From positions 63,812,716-63,876,715 of the forward strand of contig NC_081831.1 of assembly GCF_030867095.1 (NCBI RefSeq): DNA of 64,000 nt, given 5' to 3'. The DNA comes from Alligator mississippiensis (taxonomy: Eukaryota; Chordata; Crocodylia; Alligatoridae). This document shows, in pieces, positions 45,501 to 57,464 of the stretch. The notes beneath the pieces were generated by a model. The model was not told the origin of the DNA. It saw only the letters and a list, made by a program, of their open reading frames with translations, and did not search any database. The position numbers and the translations under genes were made by a program. Positions within the stretch are counted from its first letter, which is position 1. Each line of letters starts with the position of its first letter.

Positions 45501-48046
45501 ATCACGAGTGGACCAGATTGTCTGTGGTAGTATTACCTGTGAAGCTTGCAGATGTGGACTTTGGCAGCATTTGAGCGGGGGCTTCAGCAGGAGTCATTTT
45601 CTCCCTGCTGCCACTGGGAAAAGTCCTAGCACCTTTCTCCTCCCACCTGGACTGGGTCGGTTTGGCCTGCAGCCTTAAAAAGTTGCCAGCTGATGCCCTA
45701 GTCCTAGTCATTTACTAAACTTGATTCTTATTTACATCTAATCTTTTGGAAAGAAAAAGGGGGCAAATAAAAAGAGCAATCCATGAAAAATGGAACGTAG
45801 CCTCAAATAAAAAATCCTGCAATAATATGATAAAATGGGTAGGGCTTTTTCCATGTTTGGGTGGCTCTGGCACTGAGTATCTTTTGAGCCTGTTTGCAGT
45901 GGTATGTGGCACTTAGGGTGCCGACACCAGGAGGTGCTAATTCTTTTCTCTGTTCTGTGTCCATGTAGTGCCATTCTCTTTATTCAGGGCGATTGCTGAT
46001 TCCAAAAGTCCCCTATAAGACTCCATTATCATAGAGAAATTCTACGACTCATTGCTTGCTATTTCCTAATAGAAAGTCCGAATGTGCAGGATAATTGCCT
46101 TTTGATTGTCTTTACCTTGGCAGGGGGTAGACACAGAAAATGACCTTGGTGTGGAGCTCAGTTCATGCTGCCTCTGGTCAGCCAGCTGGATGTCCGTTAT
46201 TTCCCCCTGAGAGCTGAAAGAGCTTCTTCTGCGGTGTCCTCCCTGATGTACAAGATCCCTGCCAACCCAAGCAGAGAGAAACAAAGGCTGGGATTTGAAT
46301 TTAGATCTCCCATAAGGTGGCTTGTTGCCAAGGAAGCATGGCAAAGCTTTAGATTTTGCTTTTTAGGATTTGTCATGTTTCTCTGGACTTTCTGGGTCAG
46401 AGGGGGTCCTGCAGGTGCACGGAGATGCGTGGATCTATGGGAGAGCTGGGGCCATGAGTATTTTTATCATCCTTTTTTTTTTTTTTTTTTTTAAATGGGG
46501 CTCCTTCTTACAGGTTGAAAACCAGAAGCTTACCTCTGCTCATTGCTGAAATTTTGGACACTGGCATTGTAAGAGAAAGCCTTTAATTTTCTTGTAATTA
46601 ACAGATTTACTGTATCTTTGCTCTTTTAACATAAGGCCCATAAACTCCAGTTATCACTGTAAGGGAGCATTTTATAAACATTGCAAAGCATGTCAGCTGC
46701 AGATGAAAACACTTTGTTGGTCTCCGTTTGATGATTAACAGGCAGCAATCCAGATATGGAAATCACCACACTTCTCTGTGACGAATGCCTGCAGGCTTCT
46801 GCTTGGGGGGATTTTCAGTTGCATATGAAGTGTAGTAAACTTCCTTTTCCTCTTTCAGGCAAAATGACCCCCTTAGGTTATTGTCCAGGAAGGAATTATA
46901 GTCTGTGGAGCCTTCAGATTTGAATGCACCGGCCAGTGAATCCAGAAGTGCCAGTTACCATACCACTCCTTACAATTCACCCTCTGCCCATAAACAATAA
47001 AGAAACTAAGTGGTATTTACTTTTTATGAAGCCATTTAAAATACATTTCCCAGATGCCTGCCAGTGAATGGCTGCTTTGATCAAGGTTTTGTTCACAGAT
47101 CTTTATGTAGTGCTGCAATGTTCTTACCAATAGCTTTTCTTTGCTGTTGGCACATGAAAGAGAGGATGTGGCACAAGCTGCATACAGAGGCTCCATAGAT
47201 CTCCTGGCAGTTCACATCAGGGTTCTTCCATTTGAAACGCCTCCCGAGAACTTTGCTTGTGGCCCATCTTGACCCAAGCCAGAAATAAATGGTTAAGCAA
47301 ATGCTGCCTTTGCCCTTAGCAAACGGCACAGACTTTTTTGTTCCTTTTGGGGTTTTGCCCCCTGAAATCCTTCCCTAGCCCATTTCCTACCCACTCTAGG
47401 ACTTGCACTGTGGTGACCTACCCTGTGCTTACAAATGTCCGGATGTGACTCTCATTGGTGCTGCTTTTTTTTTTTTTTAGGCAGGAGGAATTTGCTTTCT
47501 TTTTCCAGTCCCTGGAATTCTCTCAGCTTCTGAAGGGCTTGGGGAGAAAAGGACCAAATGCCAATCCTTTGAGTTTGGTTTAGCTGTATGGTACCCTTAG
47601 CCTTTTTACCTGGGAGCCACCTACATGGGTCTGATTGCAGTGCCTATACTGTACTCAAGTGGTATAATGCTGCTTAACACCAGTGAGACTTTTCAGGATC
47701 AGGCTTGTGCCAAACTGTAGTGATGACCTAGGGGGACTTTAAACGTCATGAAACAAAACAGCAGGGAACATCTGGCGCACACATCTGGAATGTTGCTACT
47801 GCCAAGTGCACGGCCCCACTCAGAGTAAGACGTGCTCTTCTCTTCTTGGGGAGCGCTGTGAGGTGAGACTCTAGAACAGGCTGCTGCTAAGCTGTTCTTT
47901 TATCACAGAATCTTTCTGGATCCTGACAGTGAGCTACAAAATCTGATCCTGTCAAGAACGTGGCTGGAGCTAATTGCACTCTGCCTGGACCTTGTGGGAC
48001 TGAGGATCTGTGCCCAAAGGATGCATACAGTGGGGAACCTATAGGT
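42531..48046. other. Mostly unique sequence, first-intron-like
   Basis: Contains a (GGACA)n tract (42,637-42,660), poly-T runs at 43,198 and 46,472, and a palindromic relic at about 43,425-43,515 ('ACTCACATGAGTAATG'). A 206-codon plus-strand ORF (45,058-45,678) has no recognisable domain, splice signals or promoter and is probably chance. Another weak relic lies at about 47,630-47,700. Confidence 0.4.
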
Positions 48047-48080
48047 CAGTGTGTTCAACCTTTTGGCCCTGCAGGCAAGA
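48047..48080 (+). mobile_element. hAT-type MITE left-end fragment
   Basis: 'CAGTGTGTTCAACCTTTTGG' followed by CCCTGCAGGC is the start of the MITE family seen complete at 32.6 kb. It is cut at 48,081, where a CR1 tail begins. Confidence 0.55.
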
Positions 48081-48390
48081 TTTATAGATTGTAAGGGGCT
48101 GGAAGGGACTATGCAAGATCATCGGGTCCAGCCCCCCTGCACTAGGCAGGAAAGACAGCTGGGGTCAGGTGACCCCAGTGAGATGACCGTCCAGTGTCTT
48201 CTAGAAGATTTCCAGGGTAGGTCATTGCATCACCTCTGTAAGGAGTTTATTACACAGTCTGGACATTCTGACTGTGAAGAAGTTTTTCCTAGTATTAAGC
48301 CTGAAACGGTCTATAATCTTAGTTGTGTGTTAACTAGTTATGGATGACCCTAGGCTCCCCCTAGCACTGATAGACTGTTCCCTTCAAAAT
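48081..48390 (-). mobile_element. CR1 LINE 3' end, 5'-truncated
   Basis: 'GGGGCTGGAAGGGACTATGC' and AGATCATCGGGTCCAGCCCC form the terminal motif on the minus strand. They are followed by 'GGTCATTGCATCACCTCTGT', GTGAAGAAGTTTTTCCTAGT and the 'ATGGATGACCCTAGGCTCCC' region. It joins a hAT fragment at its left edge. Confidence 0.8.
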
Positions 48391-51224
48391 CAGTGGCTGC
48401 CCTTGACATTCAGTGAAAAAAAGTTGATAGCACTTTTGTCCAGAGTTGCACATAAGTTATAAAAGGCATTTATGGTCCAGGAGGTACAATTTGAGTAATA
48501 TCAATTTTGACAGTGTTGATTCCTAGTCAATATTCTCTCTAGTCTGAAGATTTTCAGTTCTGTAATATATCAGTTATAAGCTGGGGGCAATGGCAGAAGG
48601 TGTCCACGCTCTCAACAGCCTGTCTGACCTGGTTCAAAAACACTTGGGCTCTCCAGCCACTTTCGAATCAATTGCTGAATATGGTGGTGAGTGATTTAGA
48701 CTGGGTTGGTTCCAGGAGCTATGACCTGAATTCACAAGGCTGCAGGGGTGGTATGGATGTGTTGCCAAGCCAAGTTCAGGAGGATGGGGCCTTGTTCTTC
48801 CTGATAGGAGCACTGAGGTCTCTGCAAGTCCAGAGAGGGATGACCTAGGCTGCTAGGGAAGTGATTACCACGCGAGAAGAACCCTTTGATGCCTTTTGCA
48901 GTCAGACTTCCAAGAATCTAAGCTGGATACTTTTAGACAAGCTAATTCTGCTTTGCCAGCATTGGTTATGTAAATACAGTAGCACATCAAACAGCAAAGT
49001 ACTCTTCCCCATGATTTTTCCCCTTTTCAGACAAGGTGGGTGCTGGCATGCCTAATAGGTCTCTTCTTCTCTAACTTTTTGCATTGGACAGAGCTGAGAG
49101 GTGGCTTTTGTGGCCTGGCTGCTAAATCCATCATTGAACACTGATCAATCCATGGTATACATCAACTTGGAGCAGTTCTGCAGAACTGCCTGCTGGAGAG
49201 CTGGGAAAACATATGTTGGGTAAACTTATTGATGGGCCAGAGCTCAGAATGCCAAGTTACTCTGAATACAGCCAGAGGTACAGACACACGTTACCTCGGA
49301 TGGTCATGCACATGAGCTACAGACTGTGGAAACACCTACTTACTGTAGGAGGGTCCTGTCGGGGACTAGCAAGAAAAGGGAGTTGAATATTGGTGGGATG
49401 TGTGATGCCCGTTAGGCTTACTGATATAATGATCCTCTTACTTGCAGGGCTCAGATGGCACCGTGACAGGCAGAATACAAAACCCTACATGTGTGAGGAA
49501 TTGGCCCATATTGCATGGAAAGATACAGCAAGAATTAATCCCTATCCTGTGGTGGTGTCAGAGGGTGGCAGACTGCAGAACTGCATCATGCACTTTCATA
49601 GCTCAAAGGCCCTTAGCTCGGGACTCTCCTGCTAAAATAGCACAGTAGGGTGGTATTGGAGAAAACTCCCCAGACAGCATGGAGCTTGGAGCAGGGCTTG
49701 GCAATATCAAAACCTTGTTGTTAACCTACATCTTTTCCAATTTTACTATTAATGCCCTACATTTCCAAACTGGAGCTCTTTAAATATCAAACCCAGTCTT
49801 GATGCCTAAAGGGTTTTTGAAAGGGGTTTTGTTTTTTTTTCCTACTCAGCTTGGATAGTGAAACAAAGCCCGCTCCCCTTTCTGCTCGTAGTCTTTATGA
49901 TTCTTGTGCAGCTGGTGTAGTGGGGTTACTAGTGTTTAAAGCATTCCCCACCCACTCATTTGATTTGGCTTGAATCATGATGGAACTTTACGTGCCTGGA
50001 CCTGCATTGTCCTTAGGTCTGCCTATTTATTGTGCCCAAGGATGGTACATTGGGTGTTTGTCCTTAACTTACAAAGAGGGCCCTGGTTCTGATTTCAGGG
50101 TCATGAAAGAAAGCGATGAGGTTAATCCAGTTTTACACAAGTGTGGCTGAGATTAGGATCTGCCTGATTATGTTCATAGAGATGTTCCCCATTGGCCATG
50201 ACAGGGATACTATAAAAGAATCAAGATATGGCTTCTCTTGCCAAACGTTTTCACAAAGATTGTGTTAAGTAGTGGAATATCCGTGAGAGAGTGCCACATC
50301 CAGATGTTCCAAAATGCTGAGTGTGGTAATTAATTATCCACACGTTTCCAGCCTGAATGGCTTTTGTTTTTGTCTACCAGAGCTGTTTATTCTGGACTGG
50401 ACTTCATCATAGAGCCCCTTTCCTCTTTGACATCTATAGCTATAGAACTGGTGTCTCCAGGAACCTTGCAGTTACCCTGCCTTGCTGTAATGCTGCCTTT
50501 CTTGTCACCGTGGAAAATTACTAATAGAGTTCCTTGCTGACTCTGGCATGCTTTGTTGTACAGGAAATTGTAGTTGCGTGGAGTCCATTATTACAACAGT
50601 TCTATTGTGCAGGGCAGACTTTCAAGAGTAGGGTACAGCTTTTGCTTTTACTATGAAAATGTTTTGCAGTTTGACAGGATGCTGTGAAGTCCTTGGACTA
50701 AGGCTGGCATGCAATTCTGAAAGACCCCAGACTCCAAAGATGTCTGGATCTGGGGTCTGGTTCGGGCCCAGCTTTGAGTTAGAGTAGATTTGTGCGCATC
50801 AGATGTTTGCAATGAAACCCTGAATCCCCCAGTTTAAGTATAAATTTGATATGCTTTCTCAAAGGAGTCTTCCAGGCTCACAGAAAGTTGAAGGGAAACT
50901 GGAACCAGTTTATGGTCTGAAATTAAAATCCTATGGCTTCTGCAACTTTGTATGGTCCTGCATGAGCCTTGATACAGAGCAGCCAAACCAGACTAAGAGA
51001 AGAACAGTGGTCACACAAGCACCAATGCAATGAATTCTCCGTGTTTGGCTTTAAGTATAAAGACACCTACCTTTGAATGTCATAACATTGTAGAGATTAT
51101 AACCTGGATTGCAAGGGCAAAATTCTCCAGTTGAATCCAAACGGAAGTCTTCTAAGGTATATTCTGCACTTGGTCCTTAGACAGTTGAATTCCAGCACTA
51201 GGCAAAGAGGGGAGTCAGTGCACT
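48391..51224. other. No gene recognised
   Basis: Unique-looking sequence; overlapping frames at 49,390-49,648 are short and unflanked by splice sites. Confidence 0.3.
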
Positions 51225-51430
51225 CTTGTTAAATCACCTGACTGGGAGTCAGCACTTGGCGCTGCTACTGACTTACTGCATGATTTTGAGGAAATCTTAT
51301 TACTTTGCCTGTGCCTCAGTTTACTCTTGGATGAGGGGTAATATTTACATTGCAGGAGTGTAATGGAGCTAAGAGAAAGATTGTAACATGTCATGATACA
51401 TCCTAGAGAGAGATTCTATGTAAATTCATG
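51225..51430 (+). mobile_element. MIR-like CORE-SINE
   Basis: 'CACCTGACTGGGAGTCAGCA', 'TGACTTACTGCATGATTTTG' and 'TTTGCCTGTGCCTCAGTTTA' follow the MIR order. Degraded beyond the CORE region. Confidence 0.7.
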
Positions 51431-51511
51431 TGATTTATTCTCTATTGACTAGGATTGTAAAAAGTCTAGATTGAATAGATGACGCTGATAGCACCATTTC
51501 CACAACTTTAA

Positions 51512-52500
51512 GGCTAGGGACAGACATTCACAAAGCCTGAGCCTGAATTGATTCAATCTCTGCAGGTTAGTCTAACCTAACTAAGCTAAACCAGTTTGTA
51601 ACAATACAGACATCCCCTCTGGACTGAGGAAATGCAGGCACATGCTTGCAGTGGCTCAGGCTAAAAGCTGGGTGGGGCGTTAAAGCAGCTTTCCCTTCCC
51701 TTCCCTAGTGCTGAGCTGATGATGTGGGGGGTTGTGGCCAGGCCCTGCAGGATGCTGTGATTAGGGAAGGGGTCGTCCCCCCCCCCCCCCTTGCTGCTCC
51801 TGACCAGGAGGGAGCCAGCAGGGAGTTGATAACAGGGCATTTAGTTACACAGCAGGGAGTTCACAGGGAGTTGTTAACATTTATCAGCCCGTCAACAAAA
51901 CCAAAGCGTCTCTCATTAGTTCAAGCTCTTCTTAAACAACTTTTTCCAAGGAAGGAATGGAGGGACATTACCAGCTACCTGTTGATTAGCTCCAAAAAGC
52001 CCTAAGTCAACAATGTCCTGTCTCCTACAGCATGGACCATAGCCAGCATGTGATATGCTAGCTAATGCTGAGAGGTGTCTGTGTAAGGCAGAGGGGAGGG
52101 GGAATCCCTGCTTGAGCAGGGAATGGTGGTGGGGAGGGAGCAGGATGGAAGCCAGGCAGACCCCCCTGTACCTGTAGTCTCTGCCAGAGCTCCAGCCAGG
52201 GAAAAGAGGGGCAGGGCCAGCCCTGCTGGGCTGGAGCAGAGCCCTGCCCAGGGCTGCAAAGCATCTGGGGTGCTGGGGGACTCTGGTTTAACTTAAACCA
52301 GGAAGGGGTCTGGGACAGACATTGCATAAACCGGTTTGACCCAAATCAGCTAAGTCTGATACTACATTCAACCAGATTTATCTAAAACTGGTTTCAGTCA
52401 TTTTCAAACTCGTTTATGTGCATGAACATCTGTTCTGTTACAGATTTAAACCAGTTTCTGATCACTTAAACCAGTTTATATGTAATGTCTGTCCCTAGCC
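51512..52500. mobile_element. About 1-kb DNA element with perfect 17-bp inverted termini
   Basis: GGCTAGGGACAGACATT at 51,512-51,528 is exactly inverted at 52,484-52,500. Near both ends 'AAACCAGTTT' motifs repeat. The interior is GC-rich (C run at about 51,778) and has no transposase-like frame, so it is non-autonomous. No clear target duplication was found; superfamily unknown. Confidence 0.7.
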
Positions 52501-53380
52501 GAGATGCTGTCCTATAATCCAAATATGCAGCAGTCCCTGTGGTTAGCCTGATGTATGGCTTTTGGGATATTGCTTATGCATTGGCCAAAACAGAGGTTTG
52601 TCTCCGCTGAGGATCTGATAATGTACCTTTGTTGCAGGAGCCTGCTCTCAGTCCTGGTCTGATTGCCCTGTCTTTTGGGACTTTCATTTTTTTTGGCTGG
52701 TGTCCCAAACTAGAGAAGGCACCAGTGCAGGGCAGGTGGAACAAGTGGAAGCTGCATGCATGACATTCCTTAGCTGGTGTCACACCGGGGCAACATATTC
52801 CCAGGGCTTTTTCAAACACCGTGTCCAAGTTATGTGTCATCACTGCTCCGTGAAAGCCCCAGAGAATTCCTCCCAGCAGTCTGGCTCCATGACGATGAAT
52901 TGTGCGGCCGTTATAATCCAGTAGTGGAAGCTTCCAAGATAAACTGATGCAGCCTCTATGTGTAGATATTATTACATTGGTTTAAAACTGGCTTCTTTAT
53001 GTATTCATTAGTTTAAGTTGCTTATGCTTGTAAAATTACTAGCATTTTGTTTAAATTTTTATCCACACTGAAAGCAGCATCCATTTAACTAAACTGAGGT
53101 AAAATAAATTATTTTAGTCACTTAGTGGAACTGATGCAATTGGCTATACCTATTTTGCAGACTTATCTTAACTAGCTTATAACTTAACTACCCAGGGGCC
53201 TTTCACAAAGCTGTTATGCCTTTGATTAAGTGTTTTGAGCCAGTTTTGGCATGCCTATCCACCTGTTGTGGGTATAGGATAGAGCGCAAGTTTCTCTTTA
53301 AGGTAGGTTCTGACCTGATCAAAATGCAGTGAAAATACAGCTAAAGCCTGGGCAGTATAACCACTACCATTTTGTAATTA
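52501..53380. other. No gene recognised
   Basis: AT-rich sequence with short chance ORFs. Confidence 0.35.
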
Positions 53381-53382
53381 CT

Positions 53383-53973
53383 CACACATCTACACATGTG
53401 CTTTAATGCGCATTAGCCTATTATAATGCACATTAAAGCTTCACTAAACCACTCCCCCCCCCTTGCTATTTAGTTAATGTGCCTTAAATAGACTAATGGG
53501 CATTAAGTATCACTTAATGCACATCAACTAAAGACCATGTGTTTAAGACTCTAATGCACATTTTAGTACCTCACAGTGAGGGTGCCCATAGATGTGCAGT
53601 GAGGCTGCTCCAATGTGCGGTAATTACAGAGTGTTGGAGCAGACTCAATTAATGGACTCTGCTGGAGCATGATAATTACCGGGCTTCAGCAGACTCCAGT
53701 GTCATGTGTATCAGTGTCACTGAAAAATGGCAGTAGGGATGCTTTAACTAAGGCTTGTTGAATGAGCTTTAGTTAAAGTGCCCCTGCTGCCATTTTTCAA
53801 CATAGGGACACTGATATGCATGATGCTCCAGGCACTTTAATTAGAGTGGCTCTTGAAGTTGCTCCAATTAAAGTGCCCTCCCCTCCCCCTCCTGGAGCAC
53901 ATTTATAAATGCCCATAGGTACTAGATTTGATGCTCGTTAACTAAAGTCCATTAATGTACATGTAGATGTGCC
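53383..53973. mobile_element. MITE with 'CACATCTACACATGTG' inverted termini
   Basis: The left terminus CACATCTACACATGTGC (53,385-53,401) pairs with the right terminus GTACATGTAGATGTGCC (53,957-53,973). Inside are several inverted 'TTAATGCACAT' and 'GCATTAG' motifs and an inverted pair around AAAAATGGCAG/CTGCCATTTTT. Related by its ends to the elements at 13.1 and 15.2 kb. Confidence 0.6.
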
Positions 53974-55942
53974 TAGTATGTAAGTAAATCTTCTACCAAG
54001 CACTCTGATATTGGGGTTAGGCTTCATGAACCAGGCCAGAAGAGCATAAGCAGGAACCTGAAAGGTAATAGTGAGCACAGACGTCCTATTAACTTACTTA
54101 GAAGGAATAAGGTCAATGGTGTCCAGTTCCTTCAGTACCCTGGTATCTTTTACTTTCCCAGTGTATTCCACTCTGGTTCTTCTGCATCTGCTTTGATAGT
54201 CAGCCAGTGTTAGCAGGACAACTGTAGTTGACTCATGTTTCCTTTGTTGTGGGCATATTATGAGTATGAGAGTGTCCAGTGGCCCCAGTGCACGTAAAGG
54301 GGCCTATTCTTTGTGTCATTGCAGGACAGCTGTATGGGCATGGGTTGCGTGCAGCTCTGCAGAGTGGATACTTGTAGGTGGGCTTGGCAAGCATTTGCAG
54401 CACAGTTTCATCATGTATGTGTCTAGATCAGGCTCGAGAGGAAAGTTTAATAGTTCTGTGGTTGGAGACAGTGGTGCATATATGTTGGTATTATATCATT
54501 TCCAAGGAAAATACTGTCGTACAATGAATGAGAAGAACTAAGCACAGTTTATTGTGGAGCAGAACGCAACCTCTGCAGACCCTTTCTCTCTCTTTTACTA
54601 ACAACTATTACCTAACTGAGGGACCATCTCCCAGTTCCCAAATCTTCTACATTAGGGAATGTCTCTAACTTTTATCGCTACAGTAAGTACTGCCTAAACA
54701 CGTACGTACAGACGTACAATTGATGTCCACCTTCTATTCCCACCTCACTGGAACACATTCCTTTCCATCTATGTTACTATCCATTATCCATGTGACTTGG
54801 AGTTTATCACTTTCTTTCCCTTTTTTCTTTCCCTAATTTCTAGTTCCTTCCACATATCCCTCACTGGGCTGAAAGAATAAATAACTTATCACTTTTGAAT
54901 TTCAGCTCTGCTAGCAGTATCTTTGGTTCCCTCTGCCTGTGTAAACTACTGTAATCCAGGCTCTGAATGGGGCCTTGCACTATTTGGTATGGCAATGCCA
55001 TATACCTGTAAGCTGCATGTCATTTCAGTAGTGAAAAAATGGCTTCTGAAAGGTAACAGTAACCTACAACCACACAGATGCCCTGTTTCTGATCTACTTA
55101 ATAACAATACTAGTTCTAAAGAGACGGGGGGGGGGGGGAAATAAAGCAGGTTATGTCTTCTTAGTGTTGCCCCATAGGCAACACAAATGTGCACCCATGT
55201 TAGCTATTCTGAAACATTTTTTCATTAAATGTCTTTGGTTACTGAAGGAAATACAGTAGAATCCTGATTCTTTGGGGATAGGTTCCTTACCTGCCCTGCA
55301 AAGATGGGGGTTTGGTAAATAATTGGGGGTATGGCTTGCAAACAGCTGTGTAGGATTACTGCAGTGCTCTGGCTGTTTACTGCAGTCATTCTTTCAATGT
55401 ACATCTGATTTAGTCTATAAAGGTACAAATCTACCCAGCCTCCTTCCATTTCTCTAATCAGCGGCTTGCGCCCACTGATATGCTCCAGCTGAATAGAGAG
55501 GTGGCACCCTCTGATGTAGAAAAGAGATGTAGCAAAGAGCTGAGAAGCTTGTTCTTAATTTGGCAATTTGCTGCCAAGTAGGTTGTGAACCACCTGCGTA
55601 TAAATTATCTCTACTGTAGCTGGGGGGACCGAAGTCCTTTGACTTAGATGCAGTTTCTTTGAGGGGCAATGTTAAGATAGAAGATCCTATATGTCTGCTA
55701 GATGCTGAGTACCCTATGGTTTTACTCAACTCCTTTTAAAGCCAGTGGCAGGTTTTCAGTTGGCAGAGGGCTTAGGCCTTAAGGATGCTTAGGGTGCTCA
55801 TAGTGTCCCCTCGTAGGCTGTTTTCTTTTTTCTGCAATGGTCAGATTACTGGCATAAAACACGGCACAGACTGAATCCCTGATTGCAGATCTGTTCTGGA
55901 TGCTCAAGCAAGGTTGAAAGTTGCTTCCAGTGATTGGTTTTT
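53974..55942. other. No gene; possible Tigger-like end near 55,254
   Basis: 'TACAGTAGAATCCTGATTCT' at about 55,253 resembles a Tigger-type terminus beside TA, but no partner end was found. A 14-base G run lies at about 55,126. Confidence 0.3.
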
Positions 55943-57464
55943 GGTTGTCACTGTGTTGGTCTAAGGACATAGGCAAGCATGGTTCTTTGAGTAGATGTGC
56001 TATCTTTTATTAGACCTACTGAGTAGTTGGAAAAAGTTCTTAGCAAGCTTTCAGAAGCAGTCACTCTTCTTCAGGCGTAGGGAGTCTCTGCTGTTCTGAG
56101 ACTGCAAGGAATGAGAGAAGCTAAAAGTATAACAGGATGTCAGTGAGAATGTAAATAGGTAGAAATTAGGAAAAGAAAAGGTAAAACAGGGAAGGGAGGG
56201 GGGAAAAAGTCAAAGACAGTAAGGGAGACAGTGCAGTGGTAGTAATTCAAAGTAGTAAAGAGGATGTCTGTGAAAAAGGAAATAGCTGGAAATTAGGAGG
56301 ACAAAGGGCAGAAAAGTAGGAGGGAGGAGGGGACAAATGGGGAGGGAAGAAAAATGTAAGAAGTTGCATCTGGCAGGTACCTGGGGAATCAGACATTAGG
56401 CAGGTTGTAATGTGTCATGAATCCAATGTCTATATTGAGTGCATGATTTTCTGTATCCAGTAGAACTATGAAGTGCAGTTTGTAGGCTTGTCTATGAAAG
56501 ATGTTTTGTGAATTCCCTTTGAGAATTAGAAGTCAGAGGTTGGAGGGGGAGTGATTGTCTTGTGAGAAGTGTGCCCTGACTGGTAGTTGGGTATTCTTGT
56601 CTTTGATAGATTTTCGGTGTGCATACATGCTGGTGTGCCATTGTTTGGTTTCTCTGACATATTTTCCATTATGGCATTTGGTGCGCTGGATGCGCTATAT
56701 AACATTCCTGGAGGTGCAGCTGTAAGATCCAGGAATGGTGATGGTTCTGTTGTGGGGTATAGTTATTGTGTGGGTGGTGGAGATGTGTTGGCAGGTTTTG
56801 CATTTCTTGTCCTGGCATGCTCTGGATCCATTCAGTGCAGTTTGGGTCATAGGGAGTTTGCTTCTGGTGATGAGGTTAGCAAGGTTCAGTGCTTGTTTAA
56901 AGGATAGGATGGGTGGTTCTGGAAAGATCTCTTTAAGAAATGGGTCTTCTTCTAGCATGGGTTGCAATTGTTTGACGATTTTCTGTGTTTCAGGGACTCA
57001 ATATAGACATTGAATTTATGACACATTACAACCTGCCGGACATCTGATTCCCCAGGTACCTGCCAGACCTGACCTCTTACATTTCTCTTCCCTCCCCTCC
57101 CCACCCCTACTTTTCTGCCCTTTGTCTTCCTAATTTCCAGCTATTTCCTTTTTCACAACATCCTCTTTTCTACCTTGACTTACTACCACTGCACTGTCTC
57201 CCTTACTTGCCTTTGACTTTCCTCCCCCACCCAATCCCTTCTCTGCTTTACCTTTCCTTTTCCTAATTTCTACCTATTTACATTCTCATTGACATCCTGC
57301 TACACTTTTAGCTTCTCTTATTCCTTGCAGTCTCAGAACAGCAGAGACTTCCTATGCCTGAAGAAGGGTTATTGCTCCCAAAAGCTTGCTAGGAACTTTT
57401 TTCCAACTACTCAGTTGGTCTAATAAAAGATATCACATCTACCCAAAGAACCTTACCTCCCAAT
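55943..57464 (-). mobile_element. Penelope-like retroelement copy with inverted arms of about 470 bp
   Basis: The left arm (about 55,968-56,445) and right arm (about 56,993-57,464) are inverted copies at roughly 90% identity by eye, sharing 'GCAGGTTGTAATGTGTCAT', 'GAATGTAAATAGGTAGAAAT' and TCTCTGCTGTTCTGAGACTG in order. The spacer carries minus-strand coding sequence typical of Penelope-like elements. The 3' ends of both arms face outward, as in the small palindrome at 8.4 kb. The right arm lacks the outermost piece that the left arm retains. Confidence 0.7.
56440..56993 (-). pseudogene. Degraded C-terminal coding region of a Penelope-like element (GIY-YIG type)
   Basis: A 90-codon minus-strand frame (56,967-56,695) contains 'PPILSFKQALNLANLITRSK' and then CQDKKCKTCQHI. 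This is the region after the reverse transcriptase in Penelope-like proteins, with its paired cysteines. Past its stop the translation continues with 'CHNGKYVRETKQ', matching the core of a GIY-YIG endonuclease (usually YVGETKR-like), then 'LNIDIGFMTHYNLP' near the end. The palm domain is absent because the copy is 5'-truncated. Frame interruptions show that it is not functional. Confidence 0.6.

Noticed and set aside
45058-45678. 206-codon plus-strand ORF
   Set aside because: No recognisable domain, no promoter, splice sites or codon bias; probably chance.
46857-46880. Acceptor TTTCAG before GCAAAATGACC as exon 2 of the CpG-island gene
   Set aside because: The frame gives only MTPL then a stop; might be noncoding, but nothing supports it.
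47093-47329. 78-codon minus-strand ORF with several Cys/Trp residues
   Set aside because: No known motif, no splice or promoter context.
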